This document shows, piece by piece, positions 46,962 through 55,642 of a DNA stretch of 64,000 nucleotides. A program made the translations under genes and the position numbers. Origin of the DNA: Allobosea sp. 47.2.35. GTDB lineage: Bacteria > Pseudomonadota > Alphaproteobacteria > Rhizobiales > Beijerinckiaceae. The stretch lies in assembly GCF_024655635.1 (NCBI RefSeq), contig NZ_JANLGI010000007.1:1-64000 (forward strand). The letters are read 5' to 3'. Position 1 is the first letter of the stretch, and each line of letters opens with the position of its first letter. The notes under the pieces are model-generated. The model worked only from the letters and a program-made list of their open reading frames with translations. It was not told the origin of the DNA and ran no database searches.

Positions 46962-48001
46962 CCCGCACCTCCGCCCTCTCGATCTGGCGCGAGCGCCTCT
47001 TCGCCACGCCCTTCACCGGCTTCACCTCGGTGGTGTTGGTCGTCCTCATGGCCTGGATTGCCGTTCCGCTGATCCGCTGGGCCGTGATCGATGCGACCTG
47101 GGTCGGCTCGACGCGGGCCGATTGCGCCGCTGGCGGCGCCTGCTGGGTCTTCATCCGCGCCCGCTTCGGCCAGTTCATGTACGGGCTCTATCCCGTAGAC
47201 CAGCGCTGGCGCGTCGACATCGCCGGGATTCTGGTCCTGGCGAGCGTGCTGGCGGTCGTCTTTGCTCCGCAGCGCTTCAAATTGAAGCTCGCGCTGGCGC
47301 TGCTGGTCGTCCTGCCGCCGCTCGGAATCTGGCTGCTCTCCGGCGGCTTCGGCCTGCGCCATGTCGAGACGCGCGAATGGGGTGGGTTGACGCTGACCCT
47401 GTTCATCTCGATCTATTCGAGCCTGATCGCGATCCCGCTTGGCATTATCTTCGCGCTCGGCCGGCAATCGGAACTCAGGATCATCCGCCTGATCAGCGTG
47501 ATCTTCATCGAGTTCTGGCGCGGCGTGCCGATCATCGCCGTGATCTTCCTCGCCTCGCTCCTGCTGCCGCTGATCCTGCCCGGCGGCATCGGCATCGACC
47601 GTCTGGCGCGCGCCGTCATCGGGCTCGGCTTCGTCATCGCCGCCTATATGGCGGAAGCGGTCCGCGGTGGCCTGCAGGCCCTGCCCAAGGGCCAGCGCGA
47701 GGCCGCGACCGCGCTCGGTCTGAACTACTGGAAGGCGACGGGCCTGATCGTCCTGCCGCAGGCGCTGCGCATCTCGTTGCCGGCGATGACGAACGAGTTC
47801 ATCGCGCTGATCAAGAACACGACGCTGGTGCTGGTCGTCTCGATCCTCGACCTGCTCGGCATCGCGCAGGCTTCGCTGGCCGATCCCAACTGGGTCGGCA
47901 TGAACATGGAGGCCTATGCCTTCTCGGGCGCGATCTACTGGCTGATCTGCTTCGCGCTCTCGCGCTGGAGCCGCTCGCTGGAGAAGAAAAGGCGGTTGTG
48001 A
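46958..48001 (+). CDS. aapM: Amino-acid ABC transporter permease (AapM type)
   Basis: 347 residues, second half of the heterodimeric permease. A hydrophobic N-terminus (GFTSVVLVVLMAWIAVPLIRWAV), then GGLTLTLFISIYSSLIAIPLGIIFALGRQSEL, FIEFWRGVPIIAVIFLAS and the EAA loop LQALPKGQREAATALGLNYWKATGLIVLPQALRISLPAMTNEF. The ATPase gene aapP, usual as the next gene, is absent: downstream are a repeat, a terminator and gcrA on the other strand. Confidence 0.94.
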   Translation: MTRTSALSIWRERLFATPFTGFTSVVLVVLMAWIAVPLIRWAVIDATWVGSTRADCAAGGACWVFIRARFGQFMYGLYPVDQRWRVDIAGILVLASVLAVVFAPQRFKLKLALALLVVLPPLGIWLLSGGFGLRHVETREWGGLTLTLFISIYSSLIAIPLGIIFALGRQSELRIIRLISVIFIEFWRGVPIIAVIFLASLLLPLILPGGIGIDRLARAVIGLGFVIAAYMAEAVRGGLQALPKGQREAATALGLNYWKATGLIVLPQALRISLPAMTNEFIALIKNTTLVLVVSILDLLGIAQASLADPNWVGMNMEAYAFSGAIYWLICFALSRWSRSLEKKRRL

Positions 48002-48007
48002 CACCAC

Positions 48008-48110
48008 CGTCATTCTCGGGCGGAGCGAAGCGCAGACCCGGGAATCTCTTTCCGGAGGAGGCTCTGGCGTCTCCTGGTCATGAGATGCTCGGTCAAGCCC
48101 GAGCATGACG
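48008..48110. repeat. Palindromic repeat (CGTCAT family) after aapM
   Basis: The ends, 48008-48021 (CGTCATTCTCGGGC) and 48097-48110, are inverted repeats with one mismatch. Internal sequence includes ACCCGGGAATCTC and a TGCTCGG/CCCGAGCA-type hairpin. It resembles the 45693 repeat in sequence and arrangement. Confidence 0.7.
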
Positions 48111-48127
48111 TAACTTTCGACCGTCCA

Positions 48128-48156
48128 ACAAAAAACCGGCCGAAAGGCCGGTTTTT
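48128..48156. terminator. Bidirectional intrinsic terminator (aapM / gcrA)
   Basis: A perfect ACCGGCC-GAAA-GGCCGGT stem with A6 on the left and T5 on the right, so it works in both directions. It ends gcrA transcripts (minus) and aap transcripts (plus). Confidence 0.93.
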
Positions 48157-48178
48157 GCTATCGATGTTCCGAAACTTC

Positions 48179-48727
48179 TCAGGCCCGGGCCTTGCTCCGG
48201 TCGCGCCGGCGATCGGCGGCGGGCTGGTAGGCGATGCGGGCGTGGTGGCTGCAATAAGGCAGGCCGGTCTGCGAGCGGGCGCCGCAGAAGCGGAACTCGG
48301 GGGTCGTCGGGTCGCCCATCGGCCAGCGGCACATATACTCGCGCAGGTCCATGATGGTGACACGCTCCGAGAACGGGATCACCACGTCTTCCGACGGCAG
48401 CGGCGCGGCTTCCACCTCGATCTCCGCCTCGGGGGCGAACTCGGGTGCCAGTGCATGGGCGCCGCGCGTCGGGGTGGAGGCTGCACCGGCCATCGGGTGG
48501 CTCGGCGAGCGGGCCGGTGCCTTGCGCGGGGCGCTGTTACGCGGCGCGGCGGGCTGCGCCGCGCTCTTGGCCCGCCCCGAGAGGCCGAGGCGGTGAACCT
48601 TGCCGATCACCGCGTTGCGCGTGACGTTCCCCAGCTCGGCGGCGATCTGGCTGGCGCTCAGTCCGTCGCTCCAGAGCTTCTTGAGCTGTTCGACGCGCTC
48701 GTCCGTCCATGCTCCGGCTTCGTTCAT
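48179..48727 (-). CDS. gcrA: Cell-cycle regulator GcrA
   Basis: 182 residues. The N-terminal DNA-binding helix bundle WTDERVEQLKKLWSDGLSASQIAAELGNVTRNAVIGKVHRLGL is diagnostic; a variable linker (about 60-120) leads to the C-terminal sigma-70-interacting part (YMCRWPMGDPTTPEFRFCG ... YCSHHARIAYQP). GcrA binds methylated GANTC promoters with RNA polymerase and controls the S-phase programme in Caulobacter and relatives. ATG 48727 (MNEAGAWTDERV) chosen; Met codons lie at 48733 and 48736 too. Upstream DNA is rich in GANTC sites. Confidence 0.95.
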   Translation of the reverse strand: MNEAGAWTDERVEQLKKLWSDGLSASQIAAELGNVTRNAVIGKVHRLGLSGRAKSAAQPAAPRNSAPRKAPARSPSHPMAGAASTPTRGAHALAPEFAPEAEIEVEAAPLPSEDVVIPFSERVTIMDLREYMCRWPMGDPTTPEFRFCGARSQTGLPYCSHHARIAYQPAADRRRDRSKARA

Positions 48728-48791
48728 CCGCATCACCTGTCTTGTCCGGCCGGCCCCTTGCGGGTCCTGCCTTTAAGGGCGCTTCGTGACG

Positions 48792-49051
48792 GAATCCGGG
48801 ACCGGCGGCTTTGTCGCAGGGACAAGGCCGTTGCTGCCGCAACAGACGGTACAGGAGGCGCCGCACGAAATGTCGTATCTGACGAAGCCGACCATACAAG
48901 CTGCGGTGACTCGCGAACAAGAGTCGGCGAATCGCAATTCGGCTTTTCCCCAGACGATTCGCGTTTGAGCGGTCAAGCGAATCCTTTCGGCAACACTGTC
49001 CCTGCGGCATTCAATTGACAGCCGCGGCCGCCTTAAGCATATTTATCCACA
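48792..49051. promoter_or_regulatory. gcrA control region: six GANTC sites and a perfect DnaA box
   Basis: GANTC sequences occur at 48792, 48908, 48921, 48929, 48956 and 48979; the last five lie within 76 bp. A perfect DnaA box, TTATCCACA, is at 49043-49051, next to TTAA (49033), reminiscent of half a CtrA site. GATTCGC/GCGAATC (48956, 48977) also form an inverted repeat. CcrM methylates GANTC, and DnaA, CtrA and CcrM methylation all affect gcrA in Caulobacter. The 544-bp gap up to argD holds no convincing gene. Confidence 0.65.
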
Positions 49052-49271
49052 AGGTGACGCCGCCCCCGATCGGGCGGCGCTTATGTTTGGCGGATCAAGG
49101 TTCCGATGATGCGGATGACGGCGCGACGAGAGGTCAGGAGCTGGGTGCGACGATAACGTCGCCGCCGGGTCGTATCATGGCTGCATCATGCAGCGTTCAT
49201 CCCCGGATCGTCGTTATCAGTCCAGCGCCAATCCGATCTCACCCCGTCCCCTTCGCGAGGATCTTCGTCTC

Positions 49272-50492
49272 ATGGCTCCCGCCCCTGTTTCCGCCAGCCA
49301 GTCCGTGCTCGTTCCGACCTATGCCCGTGCCCCCGTCGCCTTCGAGCGCGGCGAAGGCCCCTGGGCGATCACGGCCGACGGCACGCGCTATCTCGATTTC
49401 GGCGCCGGCATCGCGGTCAACGCGCTCGGCCATGCCCATCCGCATCTCGTCAAGACGCTGACCGAGCAGGCCGGCAAGATCTGGCACACCTCGAACCTCT
49501 ATGGTGCGCCGGATGGCGAGCGGCTGGCGCGGCGGCTTTGCGAGGCGACCTTTGCCGAACGCGTCTTCTTCACCAATTCGGGTGCCGAGGCGAACGAGTG
49601 CGCCATCAAGATGGCGCGGAAGTATCATGCCGCGAAGGGCCATCCCGAGCGCTATCGCATCATCACCTTCGAGGGTGCCTTCCACGGCCGGACGCTGGCG
49701 ACCATCGCTGCCGGCGGCCAGCAGAAATATATCGACGGCTTCGGCCCTAAGGTCGACGGCTTCGACCAGGTGCCCTTCGACGATGAGAAGGCGCTGCGCG
49801 CCGCGATCACGCCGGAAACCGCCGCGCTGATGATCGAGCCGATCCAGGGCGAGGGCGGCCTGCGTTCCGTGCCTGCCCGGTTCCTCAAGTTGCTGCGGGA
49901 GCTCTGCGACGAGCAGGGCCTGATGCTGATCTTCGACGAGATTCAGACCGGCGTCGGCCGCACCGGCAAGTTCTTCGCCCATGAGATGTACGGCGTTGCG
50001 CCCGACATCATGTCGATCGCCAAGGGCATCGGCGGCGGCTTCCCGATGGGCGCCTGCCTCGCGACCGAAGAGGCGGCTTCCGGCATGACGCTGGGCACCC
50101 ATGGCACCACCTTCGGCGGCAACCCGCTTGCCATGGCGGTTGGCAATGCCGTGCTCGACGTCGTGCTGGCGCCCGGCTTCATCGAGAATGTCGGCCAGAT
50201 CGCTCTTCGCCTGAAGCAGTCGCTGGCCGAGCTCAAGGACAAGCATCCTGACGTCATCGCCGAAATCCGCGGCGAGGGCCTGATGCTTGGCCTGAAGCTC
50301 CACACGCTCAACACCGACTTCGTCAACGAGGCCCGTGCCCACGGCCTGCTCGTCGTCGGTGCCGGCGACAATGTCGTGCGCCTGCTGCCGCCGCTGATCA
50401 TCACTGAGGCCGATGTGGCCGAGGCGGTGTCGCGTCTCGACAAGACGGCTGGCGCGATCGAAGCCGCGCTGAAGCGGCCGGCTGCCGAATAA
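49272..50492 (+). CDS. argD: Acetylornithine aminotransferase
   Basis: PLP enzyme of arginine synthesis (N-acetylglutamate semialdehyde to N-acetylornithine), possibly also succinyl-diaminopimelate. 406 residues, class [69 protein letters not shown] and the PLP-Lys in [17 protein letters not shown] 49272 preferred; the longer in-frame upstream part lacks family similarity. argD-argF-hslO follow each other closely. Confidence 0.95.
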   Translation: MAPAPVSASQSVLVPTYARAPVAFERGEGPWAITADGTRYLDFGAGIAVNALGHAHPHLVKTLTEQAGKIWHTSNLYGAPDGERLARRLCEATFAERVFFTNSGAEANECAIKMARKYHAAKGHPERYRIITFEGAFHGRTLATIAAGGQQKYIDGFGPKVDGFDQVPFDDEKALRAAITPETAALMIEPIQGEGGLRSVPARFLKLLRELCDEQGLMLIFDEIQTGVGRTGKFFAHEMYGVAPDIMSIAKGIGGGFPMGACLATEEAASGMTLGTHGTTFGGNPLAMAVGNAVLDVVLAPGFIENVGQIALRLKQSLAELKDKHPDVIAEIRGEGLMLGLKLHTLNTDFVNEARAHGLLVVGAGDNVVRLLPPLIITEADVAEAVSRLDKTAGAIEAALKRPAAE

Positions 50493-50536
50493 GTTCATCC
50501 GCAAGCCCCACACCAGCGAAGCGTAAGGAAGCGCCC

Positions 50537-51460
50537 GTGACGCGCCATTTCCTCGATCTCTCCGATTTCTCCGGCAGCGAGCTGCGCGCGATCCTGCGCA
50601 CGGGCGAGGAGATCAAGGCGCGACGCCGTACCCCCGCCGCCGCCGGGGACCGCCTGCTCGAGGGCAAGGTCGTCGCGACCATCTTCGAGCAGCCGTCCCT
50701 GCGCACCCGCGTCTCCTTCGATGTCGGCATCCGTGAGCTCGGCGGTTCGCCGATGATGGTCGCCGGCCATGAGATCGAGCTCGGCGAGCGCGAGACCATC
50801 GCGGATACCGCCCGCGTGCTCTCGCGCTATGTCGACGCGATCATGATCCGCATCCTCGATCACGACTCGCTGGTCGAGATGGCGAAATACGCCACCGTCC
50901 CGGTGATCAACGGCCTGACCAAGCGCCAGCATCCCTGTCAGGTCATGGCCGATGTCATGACCTTCGAGCAGCGCAAGGGAGCGATCGAGGGCAAGCGCAT
51001 CGCCTGGACCGGCGACACCAACAACGTGCTGACCTCCTGGGTCCATGCCGCCGGCCGGCTCGATTTCGAATTGTCCGTCGCGACGCCTGAGGAGCTGGCT
51101 CCGCCGCCGGCCCTGATCGCCTGGGCCAAGAAGCAGGGCGCCAGGATCAAGCTGACCCACCGCCCCGAGGAAGCGGTCGAAGGCGCCGACTGCGTCATCA
51201 CCGATTGCTGGGTTTCGATGGGCGACGACGATGAAGGCACCCGTCACAACCTGCTGCGACCCTATCAGGTCGATGACAGGCTGATGGAGCGCGCCGAGAA
51301 GGACGCGATCTTCATGCATTGCCTGCCGGCCTCGCGCGGCGAGGAGGTCACGGACGCGATCATGGACGGCCCGCAATCGGCCGTCTTCGACGAGGCCGAG
51401 AACCGACTGCACGCGCAGAAGGGCATTCTCGCCTGGTGCTTCGGCGGAGTGGCGGCCTGA
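50537..51460 (+). CDS. argF: Ornithine carbamoyltransferase
   Basis: Makes citrulline from ornithine and carbamoyl phosphate. 307 residues. [15 protein letters not shown] at the N-terminus, the carbamoyl-phosphate motif [15 protein letters not shown] (about 52-66), [11 protein letters not shown], and the ornithine-binding [13 protein letters not shown]. The usual Ser-Thr-Arg-Thr is Ser-Leu-Arg-Thr here, a deviation at the non-catalytic second position. GTG start, 44 bp after argD; stop overlaps hslO (TGATG). Confidence 0.95.
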   Translation: MTRHFLDLSDFSGSELRAILRTGEEIKARRRTPAAAGDRLLEGKVVATIFEQPSLRTRVSFDVGIRELGGSPMMVAGHEIELGERETIADTARVLSRYVDAIMIRILDHDSLVEMAKYATVPVINGLTKRQHPCQVMADVMTFEQRKGAIEGKRIAWTGDTNNVLTSWVHAAGRLDFELSVATPEELAPPPALIAWAKKQGARIKLTHRPEEAVEGADCVITDCWVSMGDDDEGTRHNLLRPYQVDDRLMERAEKDAIFMHCLPASRGEEVTDAIMDGPQSAVFDEAENRLHAQKGILAWCFGGVAA

Positions 51461-52464
51461 TGGCCGTGGACGACACCATGAGCACCGCCGGGCTCGACGA
51501 TCGGGTCATCCCCTTCGCCGTGCCCGATCTCGACGTGCGCGGCCGCGTCGTGCGGCTGGGCGCCTCGATCGACACGATTCTCGATCGCCACGGCTATCCT
51601 GAGCCCGTTTCGCGCGTGCTCGGCGAGGCGGCTGCGCTCACCGTCCTGCTCGGCACGGCGCTCAAGTTCGAGGGCCGCTTCCAGCTCCAGACCAAGAGCG
51701 ACGGCGCGATCCCGATGATGGTGGTCGATTTCAACGCGCCCGATAATTTCCGCGCCGTCGCCCATATCGACGAGGCCAAGCTCGTCGAGGCGATCGCGCT
51801 CGACAAGGTCTCGACCGGCGAATTGCTCGGCGAGGGCCATCTCGCCATGACCGTCGACCAGGGCACGGCCACGACGCGCTACCAGGGCATCGTTGCGCTG
51901 AAGGGCCAGAGCCTCGAAGAGGCCGCGCACCAGTATTTCCGCCAGTCGGAGCAGATTCCGACGCGGGTCCGCCTCGGCGTCGGTACCGTGACCACAGGCG
52001 GGCGTCCGCAATGGCGCGCCGGCGGCATCCTCGTGCAGTTCATGCCGCATTCGCCGGACCGCCTGCGCGCCGCCGACATCCATCCCGGCGACGTGCCGGA
52101 AGGCCACGAGATTCTCGCCAACCCCGACCCGGACGGGATCGCCGACGATGCCTGGATGGAGGCCCGCTCGCTGGTCGAGACAGTCGAGGATCACGAATTG
52201 CTCGACCCGACGCTGGAAAGCGAGCGCCTGCTCTATCGCCTGTTCCACGAACGCGGCGCCCGCGTCTTCGAGCCGGTCACCGTGCACGAGGCCTGCCGCT
52301 GCTCGCGCGAGCGCGTGCTCTCGATGCTGCGCGGCTTCGCTCCGGCGGATCGCCAGGCGATGATCGCCGATGACGGCAAGCTCGGCGTCACCTGCGAGTT
52401 CTGCTCGCGGCGCTACTCCTTCGATCCGGCCGAGGTCGAGGACGGGCAGGCGGCGAGGCAGTAG
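51460..52464 (+). CDS. hslO: Redox-regulated chaperone Hsp33
   Basis: 334 residues. Holdase that is activated by oxidation and unfolding of its zinc domain. N-terminal core with LLGTALKFEGRFQLQTKSDGAIPMMVVDF and GEGHLAMTVDQG; the C-terminal redox switch has four zinc cysteines in HEACRCSRERV and VTCEFCSRRYSFD. ATG 51460 overlaps the argF stop, so it is translationally coupled to arginine synthesis genes, an arrangement common in Hyphomicrobiales. Confidence 0.95.
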   Translation: MAVDDTMSTAGLDDRVIPFAVPDLDVRGRVVRLGASIDTILDRHGYPEPVSRVLGEAAALTVLLGTALKFEGRFQLQTKSDGAIPMMVVDFNAPDNFRAVAHIDEAKLVEAIALDKVSTGELLGEGHLAMTVDQGTATTRYQGIVALKGQSLEEAAHQYFRQSEQIPTRVRLGVGTVTTGGRPQWRAGGILVQFMPHSPDRLRAADIHPGDVPEGHEILANPDPDGIADDAWMEARSLVETVEDHELLDPTLESERLLYRLFHERGARVFEPVTVHEACRCSRERVLSMLRGFAPADRQAMIADDGKLGVTCEFCSRRYSFDPAEVEDGQAARQ

Positions 52465-52479
52465 AGGCATTGGAACTGC

Positions 52480-52631
52480 GGGGAACCCCTCTCCTGTAAG
52501 GAGAGGGGCAGGGGTGAGGTGTCGGCCCCTGGACCAGCAAAACGCAGCCTCACCGCAGCGACCACCTCACAGCAAGCACGGTGAGCGGCCGACCCCTCAC
52601 CCTGCCCTCTCCCTACGGGAGAGGGTTCCCC
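52480..52631. repeat. Inverted-repeat element (GGGGAACCCCTCTCC family)
   Basis: Arms 52480-52527 and 52587-52631 are imperfect inverted copies of about 45 bp, each containing its own hairpin (CTCTCCT-GTA-AGGAGAG on the left, CTCTCCC-TAC-GGGAGAG on the right). The middle has CTCACCG/CGGTGAG. Lies between the convergent hslO and argE. Similar sequences are common intergenic repeats in high-GC alphaproteobacteria; a bidirectional terminator role is possible. Confidence 0.8.
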
Positions 52632-52692
52632 GCGCTCTTATTGTCGCGCTTGGTGCGATCGAGGCGCGGCGGGCTGAGACAACTGCCAGCCT

Positions 52693-53871
52693 TTACCCCG
52701 CCTTGCACTCCGCCATCAGCTTGCGCATGAAGGCCTCGCCGGCGGCCAGTTGCTCCAGCGTGATGTACTCGTCCGGCTGGTGCGCCTGATCGATCGAGCC
52801 CGGGCCGCAGACCACGGTCGGAAGCCCGGCCTGCTGGAAATGCCCGGCTTCGGTCGCATAGGCGACGGCGATCGTATGGTCGCGGCCGGAGAGCCGCATG
52901 GCCAGCCGCTCGGCCTCCGAGCCCGGATCGGGCGCCAGACCCGGCACATCCGAGGTCATCTGCGTCTCGATCGCCGCGCTCGGTGCGGTCGAGCGCATCC
53001 GCGCCAGCACCTTGCCGGCCGTCTGCGCGAAGCGGGCCGGGCCGGCCTCGGGATCGGAGCTCGGCACCGTCCGGATCTCCCAGAGGAGTTCGCTGCGATC
53101 GGCCAGGATGTTGCGGGCGATGCCGCCATGGAAGGTGCCGATATGAATGGTGTCATAGGGCGGGTCGAAGCGGCCGCTCGTGTCCGGCCGCTGCTTGGCG
53201 TCCTCCGCCATCTGGTCGAGCTCGGCGGCGAGCAGCGCGCCGGCATGGACGGCGCTGGCGCCGAGCTGCGGCTTGGAGGAATGGGCCGCAAAACCTTTCA
53301 CGACGGTCTGGAAGGTTCGAACGCCCTTATGGGCGTCGCAGATATCGAGCATGGTCGGCTCGCCGACGATGACGGCGCGCGGCCGCGGCAGGGTCTTGCC
53401 CATCGCATTGATGCCGTCGACCACGCCGAGGCAGGTCACCTCCTCGTCATAGGACAGGAAGAGATGGATCGGCGTGTTGAGATTGGCCGCCAGGAAATCC
53501 GGCACGAGTGCCAGCCCGAGCGCCAGAAATGCCTTCATGTCGACGGCGCCGCGGCCATAGGCCTTGCCATCCTCGACATGCAGCGTGAACGGGTCGCGGC
53601 TCCAGGCCTGCCCGACCACCGGCACGACATCGGTATGGCCGGACAGCACGATCCCACCGCGATCCTGCGGGCCGACGGTCGCGAACAGCGCTGCCTTGTC
53701 GCCGGTCTCATTCGGGAAGCGCACGGCGGAGACGCCCCAGCCGGCGAGATAGTCTTCGACGAAAGCGAGCAGGGCCAGGTTGGACTGGTCGCTCACTGTG
53801 TCGAAGGCGACGAGGCGGGCGAGCATCTCGAGCGGCGTATAGCGCTGCCCGGCTGGAGCGGAGGCGGTCAA
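52693..53871 (-). CDS. argE: Acetylornithine deacetylase
   Basis: M20-family zinc hydrolase releasing ornithine from N-acetylornithine. 392 residues. Motifs: LSGHTDVVPVVGQAWSRDPF (His/Asp ligands), YGRGAVDMKAFLALGL, LSYDEEVTCLGV (catalytic and metal Glu) and GEPTMLDICDAHKG; the C-terminal His ligand is in ATEAGHFQQAGLPTVVCGPG. Linear deacetylation route for arginine. Its start overlaps apaG by 4 bp. Confidence 0.94.
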   Translation of the reverse strand: MTASAPAGQRYTPLEMLARLVAFDTVSDQSNLALLAFVEDYLAGWGVSAVRFPNETGDKAALFATVGPQDRGGIVLSGHTDVVPVVGQAWSRDPFTLHVEDGKAYGRGAVDMKAFLALGLALVPDFLAANLNTPIHLFLSYDEEVTCLGVVDGINAMGKTLPRPRAVIVGEPTMLDICDAHKGVRTFQTVVKGFAAHSSKPQLGASAVHAGALLAAELDQMAEDAKQRPDTSGRFDPPYDTIHIGTFHGGIARNILADRSELLWEIRTVPSSDPEAGPARFAQTAGKVLARMRSTAPSAAIETQMTSDVPGLAPDPGSEAERLAMRLSGRDHTIAVAYATEAGHFQQAGLPTVVCGPGSIDQAHQPDEYITLEQLAAGEAFMRKLMAECKAG

Positions 53872-54260
53872 TGCAGAACCTTCTTCACATAGGGGGAATC
53901 GAGCGGGAAGAGCGGCACCTCGACATCGAAGATCGTGCCGTTCTCATCCTGCATGGCGTAGAAACCGTGCATCGAGCCGTCCGGCGTCGTCAGCGGGCAG
54001 CCTGAGGTGTAGTTGAAGCTCTCGCCCGGCCGCAGCACCGGCTGCTTGCCGACGACGCCCTCCCCGCGGACTTCATGCACCTCGCCGCGCCCGTCGGTGA
54101 TGAACCAGTGGCGGGTCATCAATTGCACGGTCTGCGTCGACAGGTTCACGATCTCGATCGCATAGGCCCAGAAATAGCGGCCCTGCGCATGCGAGGATTC
54201 CGCATCCATGAAACTCGGTGCCGCGGTCACGCGCACGCCATGCGTCTGGGCCTGATACAT
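53868..54260 (-). CDS. apaG: ApaG/DUF525-family protein
   Basis: 130 residues, a fibronectin-III-like single-domain protein: VRVTAAPSFMDAESSHAQGRYFWAYAIEIVNLSTQTVQLMTRHWFITDGRGEVHEV and GEGVVGKQPVLRPGESFNYTSGCPL with the conserved GxGVVGxQP loop, then MHGFYAMQDENG. Molecular role is not established. In rhizobia apaG usually sits beside dcd, as it does here. Confidence 0.93.
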   Translation of the reverse strand: MYQAQTHGVRVTAAPSFMDAESSHAQGRYFWAYAIEIVNLSTQTVQLMTRHWFITDGRGEVHEVRGEGVVGKQPVLRPGESFNYTSGCPLTTPDGSMHGFYAMQDENGTIFDVEVPLFPLDSPYVKKVLH

Positions 54261-54446
54261 CGAAGGCTCCGCTTCGGCCGGTCGCGGCCTTGCCGCCGTG
54301 ATGTGTTACCGGCCGGCCGGCGCCAGCGTCAATGCGGGGATGCGGCGATTCTGGCGTGGACAACCTGTCGGATGGCGCGGGCGATGGCGGCCTGAGCATG
54401 CCGTTACATGTAGACTGCCTGCTAGACTCTTTTGGTGTGAGAAACG

Positions 54447-55478
54447 ATGAATTTTGGAATTTGGCCGTCGCAGTGGATCCGGCGAGCTATTGAGGCGGGC
54501 GTCATCTGCGCTGGTACGCCGATCAATGAAGCCGCGATCCAACCAGCGAGCCTCGATCTTCGCTTGGGGGACCGAGCGTATCGCGTCCCCACGAGCTTTC
54601 TGCCGGGTAAGGGAAATTCAGTCGCGCAGCGCTTGAGCGATCTCGCAACGCATGAGATGGACCTGACGAAGCCTCAGGTCCTTGAACGGAACTGCGTTCA
54701 CATCATTCCGCTTCAGGAGAGCCTGCGCCTGGAAGCAGGCACCAGTGCACGCGCCAACCCCAAAAGCTCGTCCGGTAGACTCGATATCTTCGTTCGCCTC
54801 ATCGCAGATTGCGGAACCGCGTTCGACGAGATTCCCGCAGGCTATTCTGGCCCCTTGTTTGCCGAAGTTGTGCCGCGCTCTTTTCCGGTGATTGCGCGGG
54901 CCGGCGATTCGCTCAACCAACTCCGGTTCCGTGAAGCTGCTTCAGACCGTGGGCGTCCCACTCGGACGTTTCCTGTTTCGATCGATCTGGAAGGAGCGGC
55001 TGCCAACGGCGTAGTCGCGTATCGGGCGCGTAAAACCACTGGCTTGATCGATCTTCAGCAGATCGGAAAGTATGACAGGAACGATTTCTGGGAACCAATC
55101 CAATGCCGCCCCGGCAGGCGAGAACTCGTCCTCGTGCCGGACGAGTTCTATATCATGGCCTCGCTTGAGGATATTGAGATCGGCGAAGATGAAGCTGCAG
55201 AAATGATAGCTTATGATACTGCGGTTGGTGAGGTTCGCGTACATTATGCCGGATTCTTGGACCCGTTCTTTGGTAAATCAAAATCTAAATCAGGAAACAA
55301 TAGTAAGGTCGTTCTTGAGATTAGAAGCCATGATGTTCCTTTTATGCTCGATCACGGTCAAAGAGTTGGAACTTTGATTTTTGAAGACATGATTGAAACG
55401 CCTGATAAGCTGTACGGTCAACAAATAAAGTCCAACTATCAGGGGCAGGGCCTGAAGCTGTCGAAGCAGTTTTTCTGA
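54447..55478 (+). CDS. dcd: dCTP deaminase (long alphaproteobacterial form), foreign-looking copy
   Basis: 343 residues. Deaminates dCTP to dUTP for dTMP synthesis. The first half has INEAAIQPASLDLRLGDRAYRVP and KSSSGRLDIFVRLIAD; the second repeats the fold with VHYAGFLDPFFG, VVLEIRSHDVPFMLDHGQRVG and a C-terminal KSNYQGQGLKLSKQFF. It appears complete. Composition is below the surrounding GC level throughout and strikingly AT-rich after about 55140 (runs such as AAATCAAAATCTAAATCAGG). A beheaded second dcd 3' end exists at 62124. The copy probably came with the island and serves as the working gene. Confidence 0.9.
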   Translation: MNFGIWPSQWIRRAIEAGVICAGTPINEAAIQPASLDLRLGDRAYRVPTSFLPGKGNSVAQRLSDLATHEMDLTKPQVLERNCVHIIPLQESLRLEAGTSARANPKSSSGRLDIFVRLIADCGTAFDEIPAGYSGPLFAEVVPRSFPVIARAGDSLNQLRFREAASDRGRPTRTFPVSIDLEGAAANGVVAYRARKTTGLIDLQQIGKYDRNDFWEPIQCRPGRRELVLVPDEFYIMASLEDIEIGEDEAAEMIAYDTAVGEVRVHYAGFLDPFFGKSKSKSGNNSKVVLEIRSHDVPFMLDHGQRVGTLIFEDMIETPDKLYGQQIKSNYQGQGLKLSKQFF

Positions 55479-55485
55479 CCTGTGG

Positions 55486-55618
55486 GGTGACCTGAGCCCC
55501 TGATCCTTCTCCAGATTTGAGGAGAGTCCGTCACTCACGGAGACGGACGATGCGCCCCTCACGATTCACGGAAGGGCAGATCATCGAGGTACTGAAGGAG
55601 CAGGAGGCTGGAGGGGCA
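55486..55618 (+). mobile_element. IS3-family fragment (left end and orfA N-terminus)
   Basis: From about TGACCTGAGCCCCTGA, which looks like an IS3-group end, through ATG 55550 encoding MRPSRFTEGQIIEVLKEQEAG, the N-terminus of IS3-type OrfA transposases. Similarity stops about 24 codons in. The frame continues without a stop into arsR. Only a remnant; not mobile. Confidence 0.72.
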
Positions 55619-55642
55619 ACGCGCCGCTTGCATTTGCGATAT

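Noticed and set aside
48786..48968. 60-codon frame in the gcrA-argD gap
   Set aside because: No ribosome site or domain; the region is better explained as gcrA control DNA.
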